Shown piece after piece: positions 48,657 to 58,335 of a DNA stretch of 64,000 nt; the stretch's first letter is position 1, and each line of letters starts with the position of its first letter. The notes under the pieces are model-generated. The model did not search any database. It had not been told where the DNA came from and saw only the letters and a list, made by a program, of their open reading frames with translations. The DNA comes from Dietzia sp. B32 (GTDB lineage Bacteria; Actinomycetota; Actinomycetes; Mycobacteriales; Mycobacteriaceae), in NCBI RefSeq assembly GCF_024732245.1, contig NZ_CP093845.1, positions 558,001 to 622,000 of the forward strand, written 5' to 3'. The position numbers and the translations under genes were made by a program.

Positions 48657-49287
48657 CGTCGACCGGCCGCGCGTCCCGGACGACGAGGTCGACGGCCCTG
48701 TGGAGAAGATCGTTTGCCTCGTCGTCGTTGCGGTAGATCTGCCACCTCAGACTGATGCCCGTGATGATCGACAGGACGACGCGCACCATGTCGTCGAGCC
48801 CCATCGCCCAGCGGACGTCGGCGGACTGCGCGGTGCGCTCGAGCACGGAGCGGACGATCGCCTCGTTGGATTCCTGCTGGTCGCGGGCCAGGCCGACCTC
48901 GGGCAACCCGTGGGTCCGCAGCGAGTACGACACGATCTCGTAGGTGAGCAACTGCCGATCGGGCGACGCGGAGATGACCGCCCAGATCAGATCGATCGCC
49001 TCGTACAGTCGACGGCGCAGCCCCTCGGTCCCGCGGATCCCGGAATCGAAGTCGACGCTCACAAACGCGTGGGCGGCCTGGTGCACCTCCGAGTTCACGG
49101 CCCCGATGACCTCGCGGAGAAGCTCTTCCTTATCCGTGTAGCAGTAGTGGACGACGCCCAGCGACACGCCGGCACGTTCGGCCACACCACGGACGGTCAC
49201 CGCACCCAGGCCGTCGTGTTCGGCGATCTCGAGGGCGGCCTGGAGAAGTTGCGCCCGGCGTTGATCGGCAGGAAGTCGTCTGGTCAC
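48649..49287 (-). CDS. TetR-family transcriptional regulator
   Basis: 212 residues from GTG 49287. The N-terminal helix-turn-helix reads RRAQLLQAALEIAEHDG, then AVTVRGVAERAGVSLGVVHYCYTDKEELL (about 8-55). The rest is the helical ligand-binding and dimer domain. It heads the operon and lies 141 bp from the divergent lactone oxidase gene, so it probably controls both by binding between them. TACGAT six bases before its GTG suggests a leaderless transcript and autoregulation. Ligand unknown. Confidence 0.87.
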   Translation of the reverse strand: MTRRLPADQRRAQLLQAALEIAEHDGLGAVTVRGVAERAGVSLGVVHYCYTDKEELLREVIGAVNSEVHQAAHAFVSVDFDSGIRGTEGLRRRLYEAIDLIWAVISASPDRQLLTYEIVSYSLRTHGLPEVGLARDQQESNEAIVRSVLERTAQSADVRWAMGLDDMVRVVLSIITGISLRWQIYRNDDEANDLLHRAVDLVVRDARPVDGA

Positions 49288-49293
49288 TCGTCC

Positions 49294-49299
49294 ATCGTA
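49294..49299 (-). promoter_or_regulatory. Possible -10 element of the TetR operon
   Basis: Read on the minus strand this is TACGAT, six bases before GTG 49287. An imperfect palindrome ACGTC-N9-GACGT begins next to it (about 49299-49317) and could be part of the operator. Confidence 0.33.
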
Positions 49300-49414
49300 C
49301 GTCGGCGAGCGTGACGTGGACACCGTTAACCGCATCGTCCCCCGACCTCGCGGGCGCGTGGCCCCCGGTTCAGGTCGATGGTCCAGGTCCGCATCGCATC
49401 CCGCTCCCCACAGG

Positions 49415-49420
49415 TAACGT
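49415..49420 (+). promoter_or_regulatory. -10 element of the lactone oxidase gene, leaderless arrangement
   Basis: TAACGT ends eight bases before ATG 49429 and no ribosome-binding site lies between. Confidence 0.43.
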
Positions 49421-49428
49421 GTCCAGCC

Positions 49429-50763
49429 ATGACGACCTCGGGAGTGACCTGGCAGAACTGGGCCGGCAACGTGCTGGCGTCACCCTCGGGCCGGGCGCTC
49501 CCGACCACCGTCGCCGAGGTCAGTGACGTGGTCGCGCGGGCGGCGGACCGGGGGACCCGGGTCAAGTGCGTCGGCGCGGGCCATTCCTTCACACCGGCGG
49601 CGGCGACGGACGGCGTGCTCGTGTCGCTCGACGACCTGGCCGGAGTGGAGTCCATCGTCCCCACCCGGGACGGGGATGGCCGTGTGCAGGGTGCCGACGT
49701 GACCGTCTGGGCGGGCACCCGGTTGCACCGGTTGGGACCGCTTCTGTGGGAACTCGGTCTGGCGCAGCCAAATCTCGGTGACTTCGCGGAGCAGTCCCTC
49801 GCCGGCGCGGTGTCGACCGGGACGCACGGCACGGGGTGCGCGGCACCCGGGCTCCCCGCCACCGTGGTGGGACTGCAACTCGTCACCGCTGACGGCACGG
49901 TGCTCACGTGTTCGCGCGAGTCCGAACCTGAGGTGTTCGAGGCCGCCCGTCTCGGTATCGGGGCACTGGGGATCATCACCAAGATGACGATCCGCTGCGT
50001 CCCCGCCTTCGCCCTCCGGGCGGAGGAGCGACCGTGGACGCTGTCGGCGGCGTTGACCGACCTGGAGGGCTTCGCGCGGTCCGCCGACCACGCGGAGTTC
50101 TTCTGGTTCCCCCACACGGACGCGATCAACGTCAAGCGGAACACCAGACTCCCCGGCGACACCGAACTCCGGCCGGTGGGACGGATCCGGGAACTGGTCA
50201 GCGACGAGTTCCTCTCCAACGAGGCGTTCGAGATGGTGTGCAGGACCGCCACCCGACGACCGGCGCTCACCCCTCGCCTCAACCGGCTCGCCTCACGGGC
50301 GCTGTCGGCCCGCGACTTCACCGACCGCAGCTACCGCGTGTTCGCCTCGTCGCGACGAGTCCGCTTCCGCGAGATGGAGTACGCGGTACCCGTCGAGGCG
50401 GCGGCCGGGGTGCTGAGGGACCTGCGGGACACCATCGATCGCTCCGGGATCGTCACCCCGTTCCCCGTCGAGGTCCGGTTCGCCGCCGCCGACGACGTGT
50501 GGATGTCCACCGCGTACGGACGGGAGGTCTGCTACGTCGCCGTGCACCAATACCACCGGATGGACCACACCGAACTCTTCCGACTGGCGGAGGCGATCTT
50601 CCTCGCGGCGGGCGGGCGACCGCACTGGGGCAAGATGCACACCCGCGCCGCCGAGGACCTGGCCGCGATGGTCGACCATTTCGACGACTTCGTCTCCGTC
50701 CGTGACCGTCTCGACCCCGACCGCGTCTTCGCCAACGAATACACCGAGCGTGTGCTGCCGTAG
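49429..50763 (+). CDS. FAD-linked sugar-1,4-lactone oxidase/dehydrogenase (D-arabinono/L-gulono type)
   Basis: 444 residues from ATG 49429. The FAD domain contains VKCVGAGHSFTP, where His52 is the residue that binds FAD covalently in this family, and the second loop STGTHGTGC near 130. The ALO C-terminal domain ends with GRPHWGKMHT and PDRVFANEYTERVLP. The enzyme oxidises an aldono-1,4-lactone; M. tuberculosis Rv1771 (L-gulono-lactone dehydrogenase) is the likely counterpart. It is divergent from the TetR-PLP-M20-MFS operon. True substrate unknown. Confidence 0.88.
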   Translation: MTTSGVTWQNWAGNVLASPSGRALPTTVAEVSDVVARAADRGTRVKCVGAGHSFTPAAATDGVLVSLDDLAGVESIVPTRDGDGRVQGADVTVWAGTRLHRLGPLLWELGLAQPNLGDFAEQSLAGAVSTGTHGTGCAAPGLPATVVGLQLVTADGTVLTCSRESEPEVFEAARLGIGALGIITKMTIRCVPAFALRAEERPWTLSAALTDLEGFARSADHAEFFWFPHTDAINVKRNTRLPGDTELRPVGRIRELVSDEFLSNEAFEMVCRTATRRPALTPRLNRLASRALSARDFTDRSYRVFASSRRVRFREMEYAVPVEAAAGVLRDLRDTIDRSGIVTPFPVEVRFAAADDVWMSTAYGREVCYVAVHQYHRMDHTELFRLAEAIFLAAGGRPHWGKMHTRAAEDLAAMVDHFDDFVSVRDRLDPDRVFANEYTERVLP

Positions 50764-50786
50764 GACACGGTCCCGCGCCGGTTACG

Positions 50787-50792
50787 TACGGT
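50787..50792 (+). promoter_or_regulatory. Possible -10 element of the Rv1249c-like gene
   Basis: TACGGT in GTTACGTACGGTGGG lies 54 bases before GTG 50846; the leader contains AGGAG at 50834-50838. Confidence 0.3.
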
Positions 50793-50845
50793 GGGGGTTC
50801 GAACCCGGCCCAGCCCCTCGCCGCCCCGAACCCCAGGAGTGACCA

Positions 50846-51541
50846 GTGCCCGATCGAGTCCCCGCTGAATCAGAGATCTCCGGTCCGGCCGCGGGGGTGA
50901 TCACGGCCGCCCTGCGCCGGGCGATCCGTAGCCAGGCCGGTGCCGCCCGCGCCTATGTCCGCGGGCTACGGGAGAGCCACCCCGACGAGAGCCCCTCGCA
51001 GATCCTCGGGCGACTGGACAGCCGGTTCCTCAACGCGGTCACCGCCTCCGGCGCCGCCGTCGGGGCCACCGCCGCCGTCCCGGGCATCGGCACCGTCATC
51101 GCCTTCGGAGCGATCGGCGCGGAGTCGCTCGTGTTCCTCGAGGCGACCGCGTTCTACACCCTCGCCGTGGCCGAGGTCCACGGCGTCGACGTCCGTTACG
51201 GCGAGCACGAGGAGCTGCTGGTCATGACGGTCATGCTGGGCGCCTCCGGCACCGCCCTCCTGGCCAACGCGGTCGGTTCGTCAGGCGGGTCGGCGGCAGG
51301 CGGTTCTCTCGCGGGTCGGGCCCTGCGAGTGCCCGGGTTGGCATCGGTCAACCGCCGGATGATGAGCCGTTTCGTCCGGAAGTTCGCCGTCAAGCGGGCG
51401 GGTCTGGCCCTGGGCAAGATGGCCCCCGCCGGCCTCGGTGCCGCCGTGGGCGGATGGGGCAACCGGAGGTTGGGCCGCACGGTCGTCGAGACCGCCGCGT
51501 CGACGTTCGGTGCGCCCCCGGACTCCTGGCCGGCCACATGA
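50846..51541 (+). CDS. Conserved membrane-associated protein (Rv1249c-like)
   Basis: 231 residues from GTG 50846, with AGGAG seven bases upstream. An amphipathic N-terminal third (LRRAIRSQAGAARAYVRGL) is followed by a long Ala/Gly-rich hydrophobic stretch (about 65-115), then a second hydrophobic patch near 130 and a basic C-terminus (MMSRFVRKFAVKRAG). It resembles proteins of unknown function next to kgd in Mycobacteriales; M. tuberculosis Rv1249c sits beside Rv1248c (kgd) in the same way. No catalytic motif is visible. A membrane location is inferred. Confidence 0.7.
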   Translation: MPDRVPAESEISGPAAGVITAALRRAIRSQAGAARAYVRGLRESHPDESPSQILGRLDSRFLNAVTASGAAVGATAAVPGIGTVIAFGAIGAESLVFLEATAFYTLAVAEVHGVDVRYGEHEELLVMTVMLGASGTALLANAVGSSGGSAAGGSLAGRALRVPGLASVNRRMMSRFVRKFAVKRAGLALGKMAPAGLGAAVGGWGNRRLGRTVVETAASTFGAPPDSWPAT

Positions 51542-51611
51542 ACCACGGGTGACGGCCCGGCGGCATCCCCCTGTCAGGTGAGATCGCGGAGCCCTGTGCG
51601 GGCAGAAGGTC

Positions 51612-51617
51612 TAGCCT
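51612..51617 (+). promoter_or_regulatory. Possible -10 element of kgd
   Basis: TAGCCT in GTCTAGCCTGG lies 54 bases before GTG 51672. It is the best match in the 130-bp gap. Confidence 0.33.
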
Positions 51618-51671
51618 GGATCCAATCGACGTGTGAAACCCACCACAGAACCAGAGAGGCACCAAGAGATC

Positions 51672-54600
51672 GTGAGCAACAACGTCTCACAGTTCGGACA
51701 GAACCAGTGGCTCGTAGACGAGATGTACGAGCGGTTCGCCAAGGACCCGTCCTCCGTGGACAAGTCCTGGCACGAGTTCTTCGACGCCAACCCGGAGGCC
51801 GCCTCCTCCTCCGGCGGTGGCTCGACCAACGGCACCTCCCCCGGCAAGTCGGGTGGGGACTCCGGCAAGAGCAGCCGGCCGCGGTCGGGAGGTGGGGACA
51901 GCGGAGGTGCGGGGAAGCAGGACAAGAAGGCGTCCGAGCTGACTGTTGACGACGTCACCCCGGAGGCGTCGGCGAAGGACATCGCCGCCAAGCCCGCGTC
52001 GGACGCCTCGCCCAAGCGCAAGGCCCGCGGCGAGGGCGTGCCCGCCCCGGTACGCACCCCGGAGACCCGGGACAAACCCGACGCGGCGGCGAAGAGGCCT
52101 TCCCGCCCCGTCTACAGCCCGCCCGAGGAGCAGGAGAGCAAGGTCCTGCGGGGGGCGGCCAACGCGATCGTCAAGAACATGAACGCGTCGCTGACGCTGC
52201 CGACCGCCACGTCGGTCCGCGCGGTCCCGGCGAAGCTGATGATCGACAACCGGGTGGTCATCAACAACCACCTCAAGCGCACACACGGTGGCAAGATCTC
52301 CTTCACCCACCTCATCGGGTACGCCATGGTCCAGGCCATCAAGGCCTACCCGAACATGAACAACCACTACGACGAGGTCGACGGCAAGCCGAACGTGGTG
52401 ACCCCGTCCGGGATCAACCTCGGTCTGGCGATCGACATGAAGACCAAGGGCGGTCGTTCCCTGGTCGTCGCGGCGATCCGACACTGCGAGAAGCTGGACT
52501 TCCGCGGCTTCCTCGACGCCTACGAGGACATCGTCGCCCGCGCCCGTGAGGGCAAACTGACGATGGAGGACTTCTCCGGCGTCACCGTCTCGCTGACCAA
52601 CCCCGGCGGCATCGGCACCGTGCACTCGGTCCCCCGTCTCACGGTGGGCCAGGGCGCCATTCTCGGCGTGGGCGCGATGGAGTACCCGGCCGAGTTCCAG
52701 GGCGCGAGCGACGAGCAACTGGCGAACAACGCGATCGGCAAGATCACCACGCTGACCTCGACCTACGATCACCGGATCATCCAGGGCGCCGAGTCCGGCG
52801 AGTTCCTGAGGGAGATCCACCGACTGCTGCTCGCCGATGAGTTCTACGACGAGATCTTCGACGTCCTCGGCATCCCCTACGAGCCGGTCCGGTGGCGTCA
52901 GGACATCACCGATCCCCGGGTCGACAAGGACGCCCGCGTCCTCGAGCTGATCGCCGCCTACCGCGACCGCGGCCACCTGATGGCCGACATCGACCCGCTC
53001 GACGGCAGGCACGCCAAGCGACGACGCACCTTCCACCCGGACCTCGATGTCAATTCGCACGAGCTCACGCTGTGGGACCTCGACCGCAAGTTCTCCGTCG
53101 GCGGGTTCGTCGGCAAGGACAAGATGCGGCTGCGGGACGTGCTGTCGGCACTGCGCGCCGCCTACTGCCGCAAGATCGGTATCGAGTACACCCACATCCT
53201 CGAGAACGAGCAGCGCCAGTGGATCCAGGAGCGCCTCGAGGGTGTCGACGACAAGCCGACCGTCGCCGAGCAGAAGTACATCCTGTCCAAGGTGAACGCG
53301 GCCGAGGCCTTCGAGACCTTCCTCCAGACCAAGTACGTCGGCCAGAAGCGCTTCTCCCTCGAGGGCGCCGAGTCGGTCATCCCCATGATGGATGCCGTCA
53401 TCGACGAGGCCGCCGAGTTCGGGCTGGACGAGGTCGTCATCGGCATGCCGCACCGTGGGCGGCTCAACGTCCTCGCGAACATCGTGGGCAAGCCGTACCG
53501 GCAGATCTTCACCGAGTTCGAGGGCAACATGGATCCCTCGGCCGCCCACGGCTCGGGAGACGTCAAGTACCACCTGGGCGCCGAGGGCATCCAGTACCAG
53601 ATGTTCGGCGAGAACGAGATCAAGGTCTCGCTCACCGCTAACCCGTCGCACCTCGAGGCCGTCGACCCGGTCCTGGAGGGCATCGTCCGGGCGAAGCAGG
53701 ACCTCATCGAGGACCCGGAGTGGCGGGCGGAGTACCCGGTCGTGCCGCTCATGCTGCACGGTGACGCCGCGTTCGCCGGCCAGGGTGTCGTGGCCGAGAC
53801 CCTCAACCTCTCCCAGATCGACGGTTACCGTACCGGCGGCACGATCCACATCGTGGTCAACAACCAGATCGGGTTCACGACGGCGCCGGAGGCCGGCCGG
53901 TCCAGCCAGTACTCCACGGACGTCGCCAAGATGATCGGCGCACCGATCTTCCACGTGAACGGTGACGATCCCGAGGCATGTGTGCGGGTGGCGCGTCTGG
54001 CGATGGACTTCCGTCAGCAGTTCAAGAAGGACGTCGTGATCGACCTCGTCTGCTACCGCCGTCGCGGACACAACGAGGCCGACGACCCGTCGATGACGCA
54101 GCCGCGGATGTACGAGGTGATCGACGGCAAGAAGAGCGTCCGTCAGTCCTACACCGAGGATCTGGTCGGTCGTGGCGACATCACCGAGAAGGAGGCGGAG
54201 AATGCCCTCCGCGACTTCCAGGGCCAGCTCGAACGGGTCTTCAACGAGGTCCGTGAACTCGAGAAGCATCCGGTGAAGGCGTCCGAGTCGATCCTGCCCA
54301 ACCAGCCGCTGCCCAAGCGTCTGGTGACAGCGGTGGACGAGTCGGTCATCCACGCCATCGGCGACGCCTTCGGAAACCTGCCCGAGGACTTCCACATCCA
54401 CTCGCGCGTCAAGCCGGTCTACGAGGCGCGCCAGAAGATGGCCTACAACGGAAACGTCGACTGGGCGTTCGCGGAGCTCCTCGCGATCGGCTCCCTCGTC
54501 AGGGAGGGCCGGACGGTGAGGCTTGCCGGGCAGGACTCGCAGCGCGGCACCTTCACCCAGCGCCACGCGGTGGTGGTCGACAAGACCACCTCCGAGACCT

Positions 54601-55493
54601 ACTCGCCGCTGCAGAACCTCGAGGACGCCGAGGGCCGGTTCGAGGTGTGGAACTCGGCGCTCACCGAGTACGCGGGCGTCGGGTTCGAGTACGGCTATTC
54701 GGTGGGTGACCCCGAGGCGTTGGTGCTGTGGGAGGCGCAGTTCGGTGACTTCGTCAACGGCGCGCAGACCATCATCGACGAGTACATCTCCTCCGGTGAG
54801 GCGAAGTGGGGCCAGAAGTCGTCGGTGACGCTCCTCCTGCCGCACGGCCACGAGGGGATGGGCCCGGACCACACGTCCGGCCGCATCGAGCGGTTCCTCC
54901 AGCTGTGTGCCGAGGGTTCCATGACCGTCGCCCAGCCGTCGACCCCGGCGAACTACTTCCACCTCATGCGTCGTCATGCCACCGACGGCATCAAGCGACC
55001 GCAGGTGGTCTTCACGCCCAAGTCGATGCTGCGGAACAAGAAGGCCGTCAGCGCGATCTCGGACTTCACCACCGGGAAGTTCCGTTCCGTCATCGACGAC
55101 CCGACGTTCGCTGATGGTTCGAAGGACGCGGGCAAGGTCAAGACCATGCTGTTGGTCTCCGGGAAGCTCTACTACGAGCTCGCCGCCCGCCAGGAGAAGG
55201 AGGGCCGCGACGACATCGCGATCGTCCGACTGGAACAGATCCACCCGATCCCGTTCCGTCGCCTGCGTGAAGCCCTCGGGCACTACCCGAACCTCACCGA
55301 GGTCCGGTGGGTCCAGGAGGAGCCGGCCAACCAGGGTGCGTGGAGCTTCCTCGCCCTCAACCTGCCGGAGGTCATCCCGGAGTTCCCGCCGATCAAGCGG
55401 GTCTCGCGTCGACCGATGGCCGCGACCTCCACGGGCCTGAGCAAGGTCCACGCGGTCGAGCAGAAGGCCTTGGTGGACCAGGCGTTCGACTGA
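51672..55493 (+). CDS. kgd: 2-oxoglutarate decarboxylase/dehydrogenase E1-E2 fusion
   Basis: 1273 residues from GTG 51672 (M. tuberculosis Kgd has 1231). Order: N-terminal helix [15 protein letters not shown]; a Ser/Gly/Lys-rich linker about 40-125; an E2-type acyltransferase domain with catalytic His367 in [10 protein letters not shown]; then the thiamine-diphosphate E1 part with [34 protein letters not shown] and NNQIGFTT. This is the actinobacterial form that joins E1 and E2 and borrows lipoyl groups from the pyruvate complex. It feeds the TCA cycle and is normally inhibited by the FHA protein GarA/OdhI. The start by family alignment excludes 13 upstream codons. Confidence 0.96.
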   Translation: MSNNVSQFGQNQWLVDEMYERFAKDPSSVDKSWHEFFDANPEAASSSGGGSTNGTSPGKSGGDSGKSSRPRSGGGDSGGAGKQDKKASELTVDDVTPEASAKDIAAKPASDASPKRKARGEGVPAPVRTPETRDKPDAAAKRPSRPVYSPPEEQESKVLRGAANAIVKNMNASLTLPTATSVRAVPAKLMIDNRVVINNHLKRTHGGKISFTHLIGYAMVQAIKAYPNMNNHYDEVDGKPNVVTPSGINLGLAIDMKTKGGRSLVVAAIRHCEKLDFRGFLDAYEDIVARAREGKLTMEDFSGVTVSLTNPGGIGTVHSVPRLTVGQGAILGVGAMEYPAEFQGASDEQLANNAIGKITTLTSTYDHRIIQGAESGEFLREIHRLLLADEFYDEIFDVLGIPYEPVRWRQDITDPRVDKDARVLELIAAYRDRGHLMADIDPLDGRHAKRRRTFHPDLDVNSHELTLWDLDRKFSVGGFVGKDKMRLRDVLSALRAAYCRKIGIEYTHILENEQRQWIQERLEGVDDKPTVAEQKYILSKVNAAEAFETFLQTKYVGQKRFSLEGAESVIPMMDAVIDEAAEFGLDEVVIGMPHRGRLNVLANIVGKPYRQIFTEFEGNMDPSAAHGSGDVKYHLGAEGIQYQMFGENEIKVSLTANPSHLEAVDPVLEGIVRAKQDLIEDPEWRAEYPVVPLMLHGDAAFAGQGVVAETLNLSQIDGYRTGGTIHIVVNNQIGFTTAPEAGRSSQYSTDVAKMIGAPIFHVNGDDPEACVRVARLAMDFRQQFKKDVVIDLVCYRRRGHNEADDPSMTQPRMYEVIDGKKSVRQSYTEDLVGRGDITEKEAENALRDFQGQLERVFNEVRELEKHPVKASESILPNQPLPKRLVTAVDESVIHAIGDAFGNLPEDFHIHSRVKPVYEARQKMAYNGNVDWAFAELLAIGSLVREGRTVRLAGQDSQRGTFTQRHAVVVDKTTSETYSPLQNLEDAEGRFEVWNSALTEYAGVGFEYGYSVGDPEALVLWEAQFGDFVNGAQTIIDEYISSGEAKWGQKSSVTLLLPHGHEGMGPDHTSGRIERFLQLCAEGSMTVAQPSTPANYFHLMRRHATDGIKRPQVVFTPKSMLRNKKAVSAISDFTTGKFRSVIDDPTFADGSKDAGKVKTMLLVSGKLYYELAARQEKEGRDDIAIVRLEQIHPIPFRRLREALGHYPNLTEVRWVQEEPANQGAWSFLALNLPEVIPEFPPIKRVSRRPMAATSTGLSKVHAVEQKALVDQAFD

Positions 55494-55501
55494 CGGCGTG
55501 A

Positions 55502-55540
55502 GACGGAGGGCCCGACCGCTCGGCGGTCGGGCCCTCCGTC
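55502..55540. terminator. 17-bp hairpin downstream of kgd
   Basis: Arms 55502-55518 and 55524-55540 pair without mismatch around CTCGG, starting nine bases after the kgd stop. It is followed by GTGTTCC rather than a T-run. Confidence 0.8.
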
Positions 55541-55555
55541 GTGTTCCACCACGGT

Positions 55556-55594
55556 GGTGACCACGCCACGGGCCCGGGTCCGGGCCTGGTCACC
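55556..55594. terminator. Second, two-part hairpin facing the lipoprotein gene
   Basis: Outer arms GGTGACCA (55556-55563) and TGGTCACC (55587-55594) enclose inner arms GGCCCGG (55571-55577) and CCGGGCC (55580-55586). It stands seven bases beyond the minus-strand lipoprotein gene end, so it probably serves that gene. Confidence 0.55.
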
Positions 55595-55600
55595 GTGACG

Positions 55601-56515
55601 TCAGTAGCCGTGCTCGTCCAGCCAGAAGTTCGCCAACGACACGGGGGTCGCGGAACCGAACTCGATCCCCAACAGGAGCTCCCGGATATCATCCGAGGTC
55701 AGCTCCCCGCTGATCCGGTTGACCAGGGCCAGTTGATCCTCCGAGAGCGAGCCCTTGCGGAACACCGGCACCAGGTTCTGCGCGAGGATCGCGTCTTCGT
55801 CGTCGTCCAACGGCACGATGTCCTCCGGATGGAGGACCGGGTCGGCGGACTGAACCAGCCCCACCCCGATCTCTCCGGCACGCAGGGAGTCGAACACCGC
55901 GCGGGGGTTCGGACCCATCGCCACCCGTCGGCCGAAGCCACAGTCGTAGGTGGCACCGACGGCGGACGCCAACTCGCGATCCGCCAGGGCCTCCTCCCGC
56001 GCACCGAGGGTGAATCCACCGCACCTCCCGGCCAGATCGGACATCGTGCGCAGACCCTGGGACTCGGAGGTGTGCCGCGTGACGACGTACACGGGGGCGT
56101 CCTCGGCGGGCGCCGGATCAGCGGCGGTCACCCCTTCGGGGAGTGCGGCCATCATGGCGGTGTATACCTCGTCGGACCCGACCGCGGTGGAATTCGGGTC
56201 GAACCTCCGGAGCAGCTCACCGGTGAACCCGAGCGTGAAGGTCGACTCCCCCGCCACCACCGATTCGATCACCTCGTCCTGGGTCCCGGATTGTGGGCGG
56301 GCGGTCACCCGCCATCCGGACCGCACGAGGGCGTTGCCGTAGATGTGGCCGACGATCTCGGCCTCGCCGAACGAGGCCGTCTCGACCACGACCACAGGAT
56401 CGTCCCGGTGGGCCGGGACGATCGACGACTGCGCCTGGCAGCCGGACAGCGCCATCCCCACGATTCCCGCGAGCACCACGGCACCACGCCCGGTCCGCTC
56501 CCACGTCCGCCGCAC
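55601..56515 (-). CDS. Glycine betaine/choline-type substrate-binding lipoprotein (OpuAC/ProX-like)
   Basis: 304 residues. The signal peptide ends in the lipobox LSGC with Cys26 as the lipidated residue. The mature part begins VVVVETASFGEAEIVGHIYGNAL and includes TLGFTGELLRRFDP and VLHPEDIVPLDDDEDAILAQNLVPVFR, features of the quaternary-amine-binding OpuAC fold. It should sit on the outer face of the membrane and hand a compatible solute to an ABC permease. No permease or ATPase gene is adjacent, so it is an orphan or serves a transporter elsewhere. Confidence 0.85.
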   Translation of the reverse strand: MRRTWERTGRGAVVLAGIVGMALSGCQAQSSIVPAHRDDPVVVVETASFGEAEIVGHIYGNALVRSGWRVTARPQSGTQDEVIESVVAGESTFTLGFTGELLRRFDPNSTAVGSDEVYTAMMAALPEGVTAADPAPAEDAPVYVVTRHTSESQGLRTMSDLAGRCGGFTLGAREEALADRELASAVGATYDCGFGRRVAMGPNPRAVFDSLRAGEIGVGLVQSADPVLHPEDIVPLDDDEDAILAQNLVPVFRKGSLSEDQLALVNRISGELTSDDIRELLLGIEFGSATPVSLANFWLDEHGY

Positions 56516-56623
56516 CCGACCACGTCCTTCCTCACACCGGCCGCGTCAGGCGACGCGGAGACCATGTGGGTCATTCTCCCAGCCCCGCACGGCCGTCGTC
56601 GCCCCGACGCCCCGCTGGGCGGA

Positions 56624-56629
56624 TACTGT
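56624..56629 (+). promoter_or_regulatory. Possible -10 element of corA
   Basis: TACTGT in GCGGATACTGTCAGG, 26 bases before GTG 56656; AGGAAAGGGGG (56641-56651) is the ribosome-binding site. Confidence 0.35.
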
Positions 56630-56655
56630 CAGGCGAGACGAGGAAAGGGGGCCGG

Positions 56656-57729
56656 GTGCCCGCGATCCCACCACGACGCCCGTCGTCCGCCGAACCCGGT
56701 TCCGGACCGACTCGGCCGACCGCGCCGACGCCACGACCGTCGGCGGAGTGCGCCGTCTACATCGACGGGGTGCGCGCCCACGACCACGTCGCACTCCGCG
56801 AGGCGGTCGGCCTGGTACGCGACACCGGTCGCGGCTTCGTCTGGATCAGTCTCGACGACCCGGATCCCGAGCAGATGGAGGCGCTCTCCCGGGAGCTGGA
56901 GTTGCACGAACTCATCACCGAGGACGCGACCAGCGGACAGCAACGGCCCAAGTTGGAGGCCTACGACGACGCTCTCGTACTCAGCATGTCGACGGTGCGC
57001 TACCTGGCTCACGAGACCGTCACACAGGTCAGCGACATCGTGTCCACGGGCGAGGTGCTGGTGGTCCTCGGCCGGGACTTCGTGGTGACCGTCCGACACG
57101 GGGACCGGACGGTCACCGTGGACATCCGCAGCGAGCTGGGGCACTCGCCCGGGAGGTTCGCGCTCGGGCCGGCGGCGGTCATGCACGCGGTGGCGGACCG
57201 GGTGGTCGACGGCTACACCGAGGCCGCCGAGGGATTGGCCGCGGACATCGACGAACTGGAGTCGGCGCTCTTCACGCCTCACATCCCGGTGGACATCGAG
57301 CAGATCTACGTCCTCAAGCGGGAACTACTCGAACTCAAACACGTCATCGGGCCACTGACCACGCCCCTGCGCCGCCTCTCCGTCGACCACCTCGACCTGA
57401 TCCCCGGCGAGATCCGTCACTACTTCCGCGACGTCCAGGACCATCACGCGCAGGCGGCGGCGGAGGTGACGACCCTGGACGAGCAGAGCACCTCGCTCGT
57501 CAGCGCGGCGGCGGCGATCGTCGGGGTCCAACAGAACACCGATATGCGCAAGATCTCCGCGTGGGTCGCCATCGCGGCCGTACCGACGATGATCGCGGGC
57601 GTCTACGGCATGAACTTCCGTCACATGCCCGAGCTCGACACGCGATACGGCTACTTCGTGGTGCTGGGGGTCATGGTCGCGATGTGTTCCGGGCTCTTCC
57701 TGCTGTTCCGTCGAAACGGCTGGCTGTGA
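56656..57729 (+). CDS. corA: CorA-type magnesium/cobalt transporter
   Basis: 357 residues from GTG 56656. A Pro/Arg-rich start of about 30 residues precedes the cytosolic funnel domain (VWISLDDPDPEQMEAL, RPKLEAYDDALVLSM), the long stalk helix, and two C-terminal membrane helices. The pore motif YGMNF, diagnostic of CorA, lies between them, and the C-terminus is basic (FRRNGWL). It works as a pentamer, letting Mg2+ in. Probable orthologue of Rv1239c. Its TGA is directly followed by the stop of the convergent SUFU gene with no spacer. Confidence 0.93.
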   Translation: MPAIPPRRPSSAEPGSGPTRPTAPTPRPSAECAVYIDGVRAHDHVALREAVGLVRDTGRGFVWISLDDPDPEQMEALSRELELHELITEDATSGQQRPKLEAYDDALVLSMSTVRYLAHETVTQVSDIVSTGEVLVVLGRDFVVTVRHGDRTVTVDIRSELGHSPGRFALGPAAVMHAVADRVVDGYTEAAEGLAADIDELESALFTPHIPVDIEQIYVLKRELLELKHVIGPLTTPLRRLSVDHLDLIPGEIRHYFRDVQDHHAQAAAEVTTLDEQSTSLVSAAAAIVGVQQNTDMRKISAWVAIAAVPTMIAGVYGMNFRHMPELDTRYGYFVVLGVMVAMCSGLFLLFRRNGWL

Positions 57730-58335
57730 TCAGCGGGTCAAGCCGGGATTGACCGCCGACCGGCCGGGATCGGTGACGTCGATACCGGCCTCCCGCCATG
57801 CCTCCTCGAGTTCGGCCGCACCCTTCATCCGTACCCACGCCGCCTCCGTGTGGGTGACCGGAACCGCCCGGAACACCGTGACCGGCGCTGCGTCGCCGGG
57901 CAGCGGGACGTCCGGCACGTCGGGGGCGCGCAGGACGACCCCGGTGAAGGCCGCACCCGGCCAGAGCGGCTCGCCGAGGTCGATCAGCGCACCCTCGGAC
58001 AACACCAGTCCCTCGACGGCGGGCGCAGCAGCGAGCACCGCCAGCGCACGGACGAGGCCGTCCACGCCGCCGCGCAGCACCAGACTGAGTTCCGCACGCG
58101 GGGCGGTGGGGTCGGGGACCAGCGCGGCGGGGTCGCCCATCGGCTCGGCGGAACACCCCAGGGAGACATAGCGCACCACGCCTGTTTCGATGTCCACGAA
58201 CCGGAGGATCCTGATGGGTGACGCGCCGAGGAACGTCACCGACGCCTCCTGCGGATCCGGTCCGTAGTGCTCGATCAGGTGGGCCCGCACCGTGGAGAGG
58301 ACGTCCGGGGAACCCGCCGGACCGCCGGGCAGCAC
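57730..58335 (-). CDS. Suppressor-of-fused-like (SUFU) domain protein
   Basis: 201 residues from GTG 58335. The SUFU fold is suggested by the N-terminal LIEHYGPDP, the strand RYVSLGCSAEPM, the helix GGVDGLVRALAVLA and the Asp/Leu-rich FTGVVLRAPDVPD. Bacterial SUFU-domain proteins are often linked to polymorphic-toxin immunity or to unknown housekeeping functions; none of the usual toxin neighbours is present. Its start shares one base with the stop of the stress-protein gene upstream, so it is likely the third gene of a lyase-17M-SUFU operon. Confidence 0.7.
   Translation of the reverse strand: MLPGGPAGSPDVLSTVRAHLIEHYGPDPQEASVTFLGASPIRILRFVDIETGVVRYVSLGCSAEPMGDPAALVPDPTAPRAELSLVLRGGVDGLVRALAVLAAAPAVEGLVLSEGALIDLGEPLWPGAAFTGVVLRAPDVPDVPLPGDAAPVTVFRAVPVTHTEAAWVRMKGAAELEEAWREAGIDVTDPGRSAVNPGLTR

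Noticed and set aside
51687-55451. 1254-codon open frame antisense to kgd
   Set aside because: A shadow of a strongly biased GC-rich gene: the sense strand encodes a complete, motif-rich enzyme, while the antisense product is Leu/Val/Asp/Arg-rich with no domain.
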